Assembly: GCF_022095615.2 (NCBI RefSeq)
Contig: NZ_CP155559.1
Location: forward strand, 1,857,501-1,921,500
DNA from: Bacillus thuringiensis
GTDB taxonomy: Bacteria; Bacillota; Bacilli; Bacillales; Bacillaceae_G
DNA: 64,000 nucleotides
Direction of reading: 5' to 3'
Shown here piece after piece: positions 1 through 8,470 of the stretch; within the stretch, counting starts at the first letter, position 1; each line of letters starts with the position of its first letter. Made by a program: the position numbers and the translations under genes. The notes below the pieces were generated by a model. It saw only the letters and a list, made by a program, of their open reading frames with translations. It was not told the DNA's origin and ran no database searches.

Positions 1-1
1 G

Positions 2-1192
2 TCTGAAGCTCCAACAAGTTTAATGGGTGCTCCTGCCAATGAAAAATGGATTAATGAACTAAAAGAGCAAATAGATAAAGATTTGCCTGTTACTTATCGA
101 TTGCTTACTCCAATGTCTAATAAAGATAAACAGATGATTTGGTCAATGGATTTTAAACAAGATAATAAGAAAGAAGCCATCTTATTTTATAAATTACCGA
201 ATGAAGATCATAGCGTATATTTAGCTGTCTATGAAGAAATCGGAAATGGCTGGAAAGTAAAGTCCACGCATAGATTTGATGGTGGAGATGTAGATATCGT
301 TGAAGTCGGTGATTTTACAGGGAACGGGAAGCGAGAGTTATTAATCGGAATTTCTGTCAATCGTGAATCGTTAGAACATGTTATGTATGTTTTTTCGGAA
401 GAAAATGAAGATATGAAGGAAATATATAATCGAAGTTATACGAAGTTATTCATAGAGGATCTAAATAAAAATGGACTGAAAGATATAAGCCTTGTTACGT
501 ATGAAAAAGATGAGAAGTTGACAGTTGAGTTCATGGAACAATTTAAAACTTTATCTGAAGTATCATTCGATCCATTTATAAATAGCATTCAAAGAATACA
601 AATGGGGCGTATTTCTAAATCACTAAAGGCGGTTGTAATTGATGCAGGAGTTGGCGCTCATTCAGGGATAACGTATGTAGCAAAATTTGATAAGAATCAT
701 TATGAGACACTACTTATAGATGGGAAAGAAGATTTATTCAATGATTATGTAGTGGAGAGCAAAGATATTAATGAAGACGGCATTATTGAATTTGTTCGTA
801 CAGTGCGTCCAAAAGGTTGGGAAGAGGTATCGTACGGAGAGAGTACGATGTTTGAACGTTATATTCAGTGGAGTGAAGATGAGGTTAGACCGATAGAAGA
901 AAGATATGTAAATATAGAGAAAGGTTATTTTGTCAAAATCCCGCAAACGTTAATTGGAAAAATAACTGTTCCAGTTCAGGAAGAAGCATCAGATGTTCAA
1001 AAATTTATAGATACTACGACAAATGAACTATGGCTTGAAGTCCATATATTTAAGCGGAAAGAATGGTTCAAAATAAAAGGATACGAGGCAGCAGTCAAAA
1101 CGGCTTCTCACGTATATGCCGTACCGAAACAACCACATTTTGAAAAAGTAAAAGCATATGTAAAACCGCTAGCGGATTATCAACAAGAGTAG
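2..1192 (+). CDS. FG-GAP-like hypothetical protein, 5' end outside window
   Basis: The open frame runs from the first bases of the window, and in-frame codons before the first visible ATG (23) encode sensible sequence, so the true start and any signal peptide probably lie upstream. The protein contains acidic repeats of the type DFTGNGKRELLIG, DLNKNGLKD and DINEDGIIEF, spaced like the calcium-binding loops of FG-GAP/VCBS beta-propeller repeats. No enzyme motif is visible. It ends 14 bases before the response regulator start, so it probably heads the operon with the two-component system. It may be an exported lipoprotein that feeds the sensor; that role is inference from position only. Confidence 0.7.
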   Translation, partial: SEAPTSLMGAPANEKWINELKEQIDKDLPVTYRLLTPMSNKDKQMIWSMDFKQDNKKEAILFYKLPNEDHSVYLAVYEEIGNGWKVKSTHRFDGGDVDIVEVGDFTGNGKRELLIGISVNRESLEHVMYVFSEENEDMKEIYNRSYTKLFIEDLNKNGLKDISLVTYEKDEKLTVEFMEQFKTLSEVSFDPFINSIQRIQMGRISKSLKAVVIDAGVGAHSGITYVAKFDKNHYETLLIDGKEDLFNDYVVESKDINEDGIIEFVRTVRPKGWEEVSYGESTMFERYIQWSEDEVRPIEERYVNIEKGYFVKIPQTLIGKITVPVQEEASDVQKFIDTTTNELWLEVHIFKRKEWFKIKGYEAAVKTASHVYAVPKQPHFEKVKAYVKPLADYQQE

Positions 1193-1205
1193 GGAGGTGG
1201 AAATT

Positions 1206-1895
1206 ATGCCAACAATTTTAGTCTTAGAAGATGAAATGCCTATTCGTAGTTTTATTGTCTTAAATTTGAAACGTGCTGGATTTGATGTATTAGAAGCAAG
1301 TAAGGGAGAAGAGGCGTTACAGATTTTATGTGAACATACTGTTGATGTAGCATTGCTCGATGTAATGTTACCGGGAATTGATGGTTTTCAAGTTTGTAAA
1401 GCTATCCGGGAAGAAAATAAAAAAATCGGTATTATTATGTTAACCGCACGTGTACAAGATGAAGATAAGGTACAAGGATTAGGAATTGGTGCAGATGATT
1501 ATATCGCAAAGCCGTTTAGTCCAGTGGAATTAACTGCACGTATACAATCGTTATTAAGAAGAATAGAAGTACATGATGAACAAGTGAATACAATCACATC
1601 TGGCCCGTTTTCGTTACATGTTATAGAAGAAAGATTATATAAAAGTGGACAATTAGTTGATTTAACCCCTACAGAGTATATGATATTACAGTATTTAATG
1701 AATCAGGCTTCAAAGCCGGTTTCACGTGATGAAATTTTAAATATGATTTGGGGAACGAATTATGTAGGTGAGACGAAAGTAGTAGATGTAAATATGAGGC
1801 GGTTACGTCAAAAGATAGAATGTAATCCATCAGAACCTGAATTTATTCTTACTGTGTGGGGAAAAGGATATGTGTGGAAGGAAAGTATAAGATGA
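1206..1895 (+). CDS. OmpR/PhoB-family response regulator
   Basis: This is a 229-residue two-domain regulator. The receiver domain (residues 1-115) has the acidic pair E8/D9, the phospho-acceptor D52 in VALLDVMLPG, and the conserved Lys in KPFSP. The C-terminal winged helix (about 130-229) carries the typical LTPTEY start and the WGTNYVGETKVVDV recognition region. A GTG at 1197 is in frame, but the GGGAGGTGG ribosome site sits at the right distance from the ATG at 1206, so that start is preferred. The stop overlaps the histidine kinase ATG by four bases (ATGA), implying translational coupling. Target genes are unknown; the adjacent deacetylase and lipoprotein genes are candidates. Confidence 0.92.
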   Translation: MPTILVLEDEMPIRSFIVLNLKRAGFDVLEASKGEEALQILCEHTVDVALLDVMLPGIDGFQVCKAIREENKKIGIIMLTARVQDEDKVQGLGIGADDYIAKPFSPVELTARIQSLLRRIEVHDEQVNTITSGPFSLHVIEERLYKSGQLVDLTPTEYMILQYLMNQASKPVSRDEILNMIWGTNYVGETKVVDVNMRRLRQKIECNPSEPEFILTVWGKGYVWKESIR

Positions 1896-3253
1896 AAAGA
1901 AAAGTGACTTTATATTTTATGACGGTCATTATACTTATGCTTGTATTATTTGAAGTCGTATTTTCAGTCTCCATTTATCGATATTATTATAATGGTATTG
2001 TGCAATATATAGAATCTCATGCGAAGACAAGTACACGATTTTTCTCTGAATACAATTCACTATACTTTATTCGTTTGCAAGAATACAGCGGGGATATAAT
2101 TGAGAGCTTTCAGTTAGAAGGAACTGAATTACAATTAATTGATCGACATGGTACGATTATACAGTCGTCAAGTGGACAAAAGGTCGAAGGTAAAGTAATT
2201 ATTCCGTATTCGTTACTAGAAGGAGAAATGTACCATCAAGTGACTACTACGAAAGAAAATGTGAAACAATTAGAAGTGATTAGTCCACTTATTCATCAAG
2301 GACAAACGATAGGTGTTTTGAAATATACGACTGTTTTAACGAATGTAAATGCAAAGATTATCGAAATCATTATGTTTACTATTTCTGTAGGTATTGTTAT
2401 TTCAGGAATTGTATTCTTAATCAGTAGACGATTAGCGAATTCATTTGTTAAACCAATCGAATCTATTATTCATGCTTCTTCACAAATTGCAGAAGGTACA
2501 TTAAAGAAGAAAATTAAAGAGGATTATCCTGGTGAGTTAGGTGAGTTAGCACATAGTTTAAATCATATGTCTAATAAAATAGAAAAAGCGGAACAGATGA
2601 AAAATGAATTCATTGCTTCGATTTCTCATGAAATACGAACGCCTTTAACTGGAATTAAAGGTTGGAGTGAGACGTTAAAAACGATAGATCATTTAACGGA
2701 AGAAGAGATAAAGCAAGGTATGGGAATTATATCAGGTGAGACAGACCGATTGATTCATTTAGTAGAAGAATTGCTAGATTTTTCAAGATTACAATCAAAT
2801 CATTTCAATTTATATAAACAAAAGGTACAAATATACGATATACTAGAGGAGACGATTTGGCAATTAACTCCTAACGCTGAAGAGAAACAAATTCAATTTA
2901 TTAATACGATAGAAAGAATTGAATTGATGGGAGATCGAAATAGGCTAAAACAAATTTTCTTGAATATTGTTCAAAATGCTATTAAATATTCACATGAAAA
3001 AGGTACAATCCACATTGAAGCGACTAAAAATGAAGGACAAGCAGTAATCAAGGTGAAAGACGAAGGGATTGGAATTGCTAAAGAGCATTTATCATATATA
3101 GAACAGCCATTTTACCAGATTAATAACAATGCTACAGGTGCCGGTCTTGGTTTAGCTATCGTAAAAAAAATGGTAGATCTTCATGGAGGTACACTTAGTT
3201 TTATAAGTAAAGAAGGAATCGGAACAACCATTTTGATAAAACTCCCATTATAA
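1892..3253 (+). CDS. Membrane sensor histidine kinase (HAMP, HisKA, HATPase)
   Basis: This 453-residue kinase partners the preceding regulator. TM1 spans about residues 6-28, then comes an extracytoplasmic sensor loop of about 130 residues, TM2 around 160-182, and HAMP. The HisKA H-box SISHEIRTPLTG has phospho-acceptor H246. The ATPase domain shows the N box (NIVQNAIKYS), G1 (DEGIGIA) and G2 (GAGLGLAIVKK). The ATG at 1892, overlapping the regulator stop and preceded by GGAAGG, is chosen over an in-frame codon at 1856 inside the upstream gene. The stimulus cannot be read from sequence. Neighbouring cell-wall genes make envelope sensing plausible but unproven. Confidence 0.92.
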   Translation: MKRKVTLYFMTVIILMLVLFEVVFSVSIYRYYYNGIVQYIESHAKTSTRFFSEYNSLYFIRLQEYSGDIIESFQLEGTELQLIDRHGTIIQSSSGQKVEGKVIIPYSLLEGEMYHQVTTTKENVKQLEVISPLIHQGQTIGVLKYTTVLTNVNAKIIEIIMFTISVGIVISGIVFLISRRLANSFVKPIESIIHASSQIAEGTLKKKIKEDYPGELGELAHSLNHMSNKIEKAEQMKNEFIASISHEIRTPLTGIKGWSETLKTIDHLTEEEIKQGMGIISGETDRLIHLVEELLDFSRLQSNHFNLYKQKVQIYDILEETIWQLTPNAEEKQIQFINTIERIELMGDRNRLKQIFLNIVQNAIKYSHEKGTIHIEATKNEGQAVIKVKDEGIGIAKEHLSYIEQPFYQINNNATGAGLGLAIVKKMVDLHGGTLSFISKEGIGTTILIKLPL

Positions 3254-3354
3254 TACATATATAGGTCTGTTTATATAGTGTAATAAAATAAATAGATGTA
3301 TAATTATATTGGGTGATTTATATATAAGATTAATAGGGAGAGGAATTAGATAGA

Positions 3355-4176
3355 ATGGAAAAAGCTTTTAAAATTAAACGAGTAGTAGTCGTTTTAATAG
3401 CGATTGCAGCAGTAGCTATTGGGTATTTCATGTTTCAATCCATTACTTCACCAGCAAAGGCTGTTGCAAAACAAGAAAACGTAGTACAGCTTGCAAGTGA
3501 ACAACCGAAAGTAGAAATGAATAAAACGGCACCAAGTCGTTTTAATGGGAAAGAAAGAAAAGTTGCTTATCTTACATTTGATGATGGCCCAGGGAAATAT
3601 ACGGCTGAATTGTTAAATATGTTAAAACAGCATGATGCGAAGGCGACGTTCTTTTTAATTGGAGCGAATGTAAAAGAATTTCCGGATTTAGTGAAACGTG
3701 AAGATGCAGAAGGTCATTATGTAGGTATGCATAGTATGACACATAATTTTGCAAAGTTATATAAAAATGGCGAGTATGTAAATGAAATGAAAGAAGATCA
3801 AAGCTTAATCGCAAATATTATTGGAAAATCACCTAAATTAACACGTCCACCATACGGTTCGATGCCTGGATTAAATGAAGGTCTTCGAAATAAAGTGGTA
3901 GAGGGCGGTTTTAAAGTATGGGATTGGACAATTGATTCATTAGACTGGAAATATAACAAAGTGCAAGTTGATGCAGCGGCAGCACAAATTGCTCAAAACG
4001 TAATAACACATGCAACAAAACCACAGGAAGTTATTTTAATGCATGACATTCACCCACAATCAGTTGCTGCTGTGCCAGCAATTTTAAAAGGGTTAAAAGA
4101 AAAGGGTTATGAGTTTGAAGCTTATCATGAAGAGAGTCACTTCCCAGTGAATTTCTGGCATGATAACCGTATGTAA
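3355..4176 (+). CDS. NodB-family polysaccharide deacetylase (peptidoglycan GlcNAc deacetylase-like)
   Basis: The protein has 273 residues with an N-terminal membrane anchor (about residues 12-28) and a NodB homology domain from about 65. All five catalytic motifs are visible: MT1 TFDDGP with two Asp, MT2 HSMTH for metal binding, MT3 RPPYGS, MT4 DSLDW and MT5 LMHD. Proteins of this family remove N-acetyl groups from cell-wall GlcNAc/MurNAc outside the membrane, which can confer lysozyme resistance. It resembles the B. cereus-group deacetylase found at this chromosomal position, but the exact paralogue name is not asserted. The start is set by GGGAGAGG upstream of 3355. It sits about 100 bases after the kinase gene and 14 bases before the lipoprotein gene. 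Confidence 0.9.
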   Translation: MEKAFKIKRVVVVLIAIAAVAIGYFMFQSITSPAKAVAKQENVVQLASEQPKVEMNKTAPSRFNGKERKVAYLTFDDGPGKYTAELLNMLKQHDAKATFFLIGANVKEFPDLVKREDAEGHYVGMHSMTHNFAKLYKNGEYVNEMKEDQSLIANIIGKSPKLTRPPYGSMPGLNEGLRNKVVEGGFKVWDWTIDSLDWKYNKVQVDAAAAQIAQNVITHATKPQEVILMHDIHPQSVAAVPAILKGLKEKGYEFEAYHEESHFPVNFWHDNRM

Positions 4177-4190
4177 TGGAGGAATGAACA

Positions 4191-4847
4191 TTGAAGTATG
4201 GAAAAGTAGCAGTAGTTGGAGCACTATCAGTAGGACTATTAACAGGTTGTTTCGGTGAAAAACCAGAAGAAAATCTTTATACAGCTTTTGAAACAGCAGC
4301 AACACAAGAAAAATCATTAGTTGATGAAGCGAAGAAGTTAGAGAAGTTAGAGAAGGAAGGTCAAGAGCTATATTCTCAAATTTTACAAGAAGGTAAAGAT
4401 CATAATGACGCTGTTATGAAGAAGATAGAGCAAGCTACTGCAAATGTAGATGACCGTGAAAAAGTATTAAAAACTGAGAAAGAAATGCTAGAAAAAGCTC
4501 AGAAAGAAACGAAATCTGTACAAGGAAATATAGAGAAGCTTGAAGATAAGAAGTTACAAAAACAAGCGAAAGCAGTAGAAGAGTCGTATAAAAACCGTTA
4601 TGATGCATTCCAGAAGATGAATGAAAATTATACGAAGGCGTTAGCGACTGAAAAAGAACTGTATGAAAAATTAAAAGTAAAAGAAACGAAATTAAAAGAG
4701 ATTGGCGAAAAAGTTAAAGCTGTTAATGAATCAACTGTGGAAGCACAAAAATCAAAAGAGCAATTTAACAATTTTACAAAAGAGTATAATGACAGTAAGT
4801 TAGCATTCTACAAAGATGCAGAGATTAAGATTAAAAATCAGAAATAA
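4191..4847 (+). CDS. YkyA-family putative cell-wall-binding lipoprotein
   Basis: This is a 218-residue lipoprotein. A TTG start is used, because GGAGG lies eight bases upstream and no in-frame ATG fits. The signal peptide ends in the lipobox LTGC (Cys about residue 20). The mature part is almost entirely charged, Lys/Glu-rich helix with heptad character, so it is a long coiled coil, as in Bacillus YkyA. It is tightly coupled to the deacetylase gene (14-base gap) and followed by a strong terminator, so the two genes probably form one transcript. The biochemical role of YkyA proteins is unknown. Confidence 0.85.
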   Translation: MKYGKVAVVGALSVGLLTGCFGEKPEENLYTAFETAATQEKSLVDEAKKLEKLEKEGQELYSQILQEGKDHNDAVMKKIEQATANVDDREKVLKTEKEMLEKAQKETKSVQGNIEKLEDKKLQKQAKAVEESYKNRYDAFQKMNENYTKALATEKELYEKLKVKETKLKEIGEKVKAVNESTVEAQKSKEQFNNFTKEYNDSKLAFYKDAEIKIKNQK

Positions 4848-4867
4848 AGAAGAATCTTAAGCATAAT

Positions 4868-4911
4868 AAAAAGCCGGAGAAACATCGTTACAAATGTTTT
4901 TTCGGCTTTTT
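4868..4911 (+). terminator. Rho-independent terminator after the YkyA gene
   Basis: AAAAAGCCG and CGGCTTTTT arms are extended by AAACAT/ATGTTT around a short loop and end in a T-run. It closes the deacetylase/lipoprotein unit. Confidence 0.88.
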
Positions 4912-5006
4912 ACGTTAAATGAATAGAAAAGGCTGGAATTGATATCATAAAAGAGTTATAGTGAATTATTCCAAGGGAAACATTGTAAAGTAAGGAGAAT
5001 GGAAAT

Positions 5007-5687
5007 ATGTCATATGAATTTTTACTCAAATTAGGTTTAGCACTCTTTTTAGGATTATTCATCGGGATAGATAGGCAGCTAAAGAATAAACCGCTTGGTG
5101 TGAAAACAAGTATGGTTATTTCTGTAGCAAGTTGTTTAATTACGATGGTTTCAATTGAAGCCGTACATGTATATTCTGTTCCAGGGCATACAAATATGGA
5201 TCCAATGCGTCTAGCTGCTCAAATTGTGAGTGGGATTGGTTTTCTTGGGGCAGGTGTTATTTTACGAAGAAGTAATGACGTTATTTCTGGATTAACGACA
5301 GCTTCTATGGTGTGGGCTGCGTCAGCTTTAGGTATAGCAATTGGGGCGGGATTTTATTTACAAGCGACGGTTGCTATGATTTTAATTATTTTAGCAATTA
5401 ACGTACTTCCACAACTTGTGAAAATCGCAGGTCCGTATTCATTAAGACAAAAGGATTTATCTATAAAAATTACTGTAAAAGAGCATCATGAGTTAGATGG
5501 TATATTTAAGCAAATCAAAAATTTAGGTATGCATGTGAAACGAGTGAAAATTAAAGATATAGATAGTGGAGCATTTCAGCAACTGGAAATGGTTATTTTA
5601 GCTCCAGAAGATTTATATACAACAGAGTTATATAGTTCCCTGAAAGAGATTGATCGTGTTGTTTCAGTTGAAGTGGAAAGTAGATAA
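5007..5687 (+). CDS. MgtC/SapB-family membrane protein
   Basis: This 226-residue protein has four to five N-terminal membrane segments (about residues 5-140) and a soluble C-terminal domain. Family marks are the start GLALFLGLFIGIDRQ, the arginine/lysine-containing loop, and QIVSGIGFLGAGVI. MgtC-family proteins modulate membrane ATPase and magnesium-related physiology and are often linked to intracellular survival. In Bacillus the function is not settled. The start at 5007 is supported by AAGGAG about ten bases upstream. It is a single gene with its own terminator and no visible riboswitch leader. Confidence 0.88.
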   Translation: MSYEFLLKLGLALFLGLFIGIDRQLKNKPLGVKTSMVISVASCLITMVSIEAVHVYSVPGHTNMDPMRLAAQIVSGIGFLGAGVILRRSNDVISGLTTASMVWAASALGIAIGAGFYLQATVAMILIILAINVLPQLVKIAGPYSLRQKDLSIKITVKEHHELDGIFKQIKNLGMHVKRVKIKDIDSGAFQQLEMVILAPEDLYTTELYSSLKEIDRVVSVEVESR

Positions 5688-5692
5688 TTGTG

Positions 5693-5725
5693 AAAAAAAG
5701 AGTGAAGTGAATTCACTCTTTTTTT
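5693..5725 (+). terminator. Terminator after the mgtC-like gene
   Basis: The hairpin AAAAAAAGAGTGAA / TTCACTCTTTTTTT has a short loop and a T-run. Confidence 0.88.
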
Positions 5726-5779
5726 ATTTGGATTTTTAAGGGAATAAATTGATATAATGATGAATAACAAGGGGGAGAA

Positions 5780-6304
5780 ATGATGGAAATACATATTAGA
5801 AGAGCAATAAAAGATGATATACCAGGTATAGCGAAGGTGCATGTTGATAGCTGGAAAACAACGTATAAAGGGATATTTGCTGACGAAATTTTAGAAAATA
5901 TAACATATGAGCAACGAGAAAAACAATGGGAAAACATTTTTCAGCAAGAAGATAAATACCAATATAGATTTGTATCAGAGGCGTTAGATGGAACGATAAT
6001 TGGATTCATTGACGGGGGAGTGGAAAGAAGTGGTGCATATAATTGTGACGGGGAATTATATGCGATCTACCTTTTACAAGAGTATCAAGGAATGAAAATA
6101 GGACAAAAGTTATTTCAAGCTTTACTATCGGAATGTATAAACAATGATATGCAATCACTTTTAGTATGGGTTGTTACGAATAATCCTTCTAAAAAGTTTT
6201 ATGAAAAATATAATCCAGAAAAAATTGACACGAAATTTTTAAAAAGACTAAATATAGAAGAAACAGCGTATTGTTGGAGAAATATAAATAATATTATTAT
6301 GTAA
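5780..6304 (+). CDS. GNAT-family N-acetyltransferase
   Basis: The protein has 174 residues. An N-terminal substrate loop begins IRRAIKDDIPGIAKVH. The acetyl-CoA-binding region is around residues 90-125 (LYAIYLLQEYQGMKIGQKL), where Q/R-x-x-G-x-G/A becomes QGMKIGQ, followed by a beta strand VWVVTNNPSKKFYEKY. The substrate is unknown. Two consecutive ATG codons follow GGGGGAG; the second (5783) is slightly better spaced. It is a monocistronic gene closed by a terminator before the siderophore promoter region. Confidence 0.85.
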   Translation: MMEIHIRRAIKDDIPGIAKVHVDSWKTTYKGIFADEILENITYEQREKQWENIFQQEDKYQYRFVSEALDGTIIGFIDGGVERSGAYNCDGELYAIYLLQEYQGMKIGQKLFQALLSECINNDMQSLLVWVVTNNPSKKFYEKYNPEKIDTKFLKRLNIEETAYCWRNINNIIM

Positions 6305-6315
6305 ACTTATTATTT

Positions 6316-6349
6316 GAAAGAGGTATACCAAATTAGGTATACCTCTTTT
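6316..6349 (+). terminator. Terminator after the GNAT gene
   Basis: AAAGAGGTATACC and GGTATACCTCTTT arms flank a six-base loop, followed by TTG TTT. Confidence 0.85.
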
Positions 6350-6500
6350 GTTTAACTATTTCGAAGGGAATTACTAATGAAAAAAGTAAGTATGTAGTTT
6401 GAAAGTGAGAATTTTTCTTGTGTATTTTTAATTAGATTAAAGAAAGGCTGAAAAAAAGAAATATTTATTCGGATTCAAAAATTCTGAAATAAACTATTGA

Positions 6501-6550
6501 ATTGATAATGATATTCAATTAGAATTTTAATTGATAACGATATTCAATTA
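6501..6550 (+). promoter_or_regulatory. Tandem Fur-box-like sites in the asb promoter region
   Basis: Two nearly identical 21-base elements, ATTGATAATGATATTCAATT (6501 onward) and ATTGATAACGATATTCAATT (6530 onward), lie 29 bases apart, 50-100 bases before asbA. Each contains TGATAAT/TGATAAC, one base, then ATATTCA, a good match to the 7-1-7 Bacillus Fur box on the left half and a fair match on the right. Iron repression of petrobactin synthesis is established knowledge; that these particular elements are the Fur sites is inferred from sequence. Confidence 0.8.
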
Positions 6551-6601
6551 TAGATTGTAATATGAAATTTCGATAGTGTTCATATAAAGAGGAGGACAAG
6601 T

Positions 6602-8410
6602 ATGCAGCATGCGAAACAAATCGCGGAACATGCAACAATACAAAGTTTTTTAAATTGTTATTTAAGAGAAACAGGAAGTGGAGAATGGATTACAGAGGAT
6701 AAAAGGATAGAGGATATTTTCTACCATTCATTTCAACGAGATACTTGCTCTACTTATTTATGCTGTCGGTTATCGGCACAAAACATTACTTTGTATGGAG
6801 AAGTTATATATAAATCAGCAACAGATCGCCATTTGTTTGGAGAACAATTTTATTATCAAATGGGAGAAAATAAGAATGTTATAAAAGCAGATTACGTTAC
6901 AGTTATTACATTCTTAATAAAAGAGATGTCTATCAACTACGGAGAAGGGACGAATCCTGCTGAACTTATGCTTCGAGTTATTCGTAGTTGTCAAAATATT
7001 GAAGAATTTACAAAGGAGAGAATAGAAGATACATCTGCATTATACGGTTTCCATACATCCTTTATAGAAGCGGAGCAATCTTTATTATTTGGACATTTAA
7101 CGCATCCAACCCCAAAGAGTAGACAAGGTATTTTGGAATGGAAAAGCGCAATGTATTCTCCAGAATTAAAAGGAGAATGTCAGCTTCATTATTTTAGGGC
7201 ACATAAAAATATAGTAAATGAAAAATCATTATTGTTAGATTCTACAACAGTAATTTTAAAAGAAGAGTTACGTAATGATGAGATGGTTTGTAAAGAATTT
7301 ATATCGAAGTATTGTAATGAAGATGAATATTCATTACTTCCAATTCATCCGCTTCAGGCAGAATGGCTATTACACCAATCATACGTACAGGATTGGATAG
7401 ATCAAGGAGTACTTGAATATATCGGCCCTGTCGGTAAGTATTATATGGCAACATCATCACTTAGGACGTTATATCATCCTCAATCAAAATATATGCTTAA
7501 GTTTTCATTTCCAGTAAAAGTAACAAATTCAATGCGTATTAATAAATTGAAGGAACTAGAGAGTGGTCTTGAAGGAAAGGAAATGCTAAATACAGCAATT
7601 GGTGAAGTGTTAGAGAAGTTTCCAGGTTTTGATTTTATTTGTGATCCAGCATTTATTACATTACATTACGGGGCAAAAGAATCTGGATTTGAAGTAATTA
7701 TACGAGAGAATCCTTTTTATAGTGAACATGCAAATGACGCTACTTTAATTGCTGGATTAGTGCAAGATGCTATACCTGGGGAACGTACTCGTTTATCGAA
7801 TATTATTCATCGACTAGCAGATTTAGAAGGTAGAAGCTGTGAAGAAGTAAGTTTAGATTGGTTTAGACGATATATGAATATTTCTTTAAAGCCGATGGTA
7901 TGGATGTACTTACGTTATGGTGTTGCATTAGAAGCGCATCAGCAAAATAGCGTTGTTCAGCTAAAGGATGGTTATCCGGTCAAATATTATTTCCGTGATA
8001 ATCAAGGGTTTTATTTCTGTAATTCAATGAAAGAGATGCTTCATAATGAGTTGGCTGGCATTGGAGAGCGTACTGGAAATTTATATGACGATTATATTGT
8101 AGATGAGAGATTTCGTTACTACTTAATTTTTAATCATATGTTTGGTCTCATTAACGGTTTTGGCACAGCAGGATTAATTAAGGAGGAATTTCTTCTCTCT
8201 GAATTAAGATCTGTACTTGAATCGTTCCTTCCTTATAACCGTGAACCTTCTACCTTTTTAAGAGAATTGTTAGAAGAGGATAAGTTGGCATGTAAAGCAA
8301 ATTTATTAACGAGATTTTTCGATGTCGATGAGTTAAGTAATCCTTTAGAACAAGCAATTTACGTACAGGTACAGAATCCGCTCGTTAGAGAAGTGGCTGT
8401 TCGTTCATAA
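6602..8410 (+). CDS. asbA: Petrobactin synthetase AsbA (NIS siderophore synthetase)
   Basis: This 602-residue IucA/IucC-family (NRPS-independent) synthetase opens the petrobactin operon. AsbA activates citrate with ATP and couples it to spermidine, giving citryl-spermidine. Family motifs are visible: the HPLQAEW nucleotide-binding motif around residue 250, SSLRTLYHPQSKYMLKFS, and the C-terminal KPMVWMYLRYGVALEAHQQN segment. The length and the six-gene order match the B. anthracis/B. cereus asb locus exactly. The start is fixed by GAGGAGG seven bases upstream. It is first in the operon behind tandem Fur-like sites, so iron limitation should induce it. Confidence 0.97.
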   Translation: MQHAKQIAEHATIQSFLNCYLRETGSGEWITEDKRIEDIFYHSFQRDTCSTYLCCRLSAQNITLYGEVIYKSATDRHLFGEQFYYQMGENKNVIKADYVTVITFLIKEMSINYGEGTNPAELMLRVIRSCQNIEEFTKERIEDTSALYGFHTSFIEAEQSLLFGHLTHPTPKSRQGILEWKSAMYSPELKGECQLHYFRAHKNIVNEKSLLLDSTTVILKEELRNDEMVCKEFISKYCNEDEYSLLPIHPLQAEWLLHQSYVQDWIDQGVLEYIGPVGKYYMATSSLRTLYHPQSKYMLKFSFPVKVTNSMRINKLKELESGLEGKEMLNTAIGEVLEKFPGFDFICDPAFITLHYGAKESGFEVIIRENPFYSEHANDATLIAGLVQDAIPGERTRLSNIIHRLADLEGRSCEEVSLDWFRRYMNISLKPMVWMYLRYGVALEAHQQNSVVQLKDGYPVKYYFRDNQGFYFCNSMKEMLHNELAGIGERTGNLYDDYIVDERFRYYLIFNHMFGLINGFGTAGLIKEEFLLSELRSVLESFLPYNREPSTFLRELLEEDKLACKANLLTRFFDVDELSNPLEQAIYVQVQNPLVREVAVRS

Positions 8411-8470
8411 ATAACGTTAAAATTTCACGTAATACAAATAATGGTATTTTTTCGTAAGGCGGAGGGAGTT

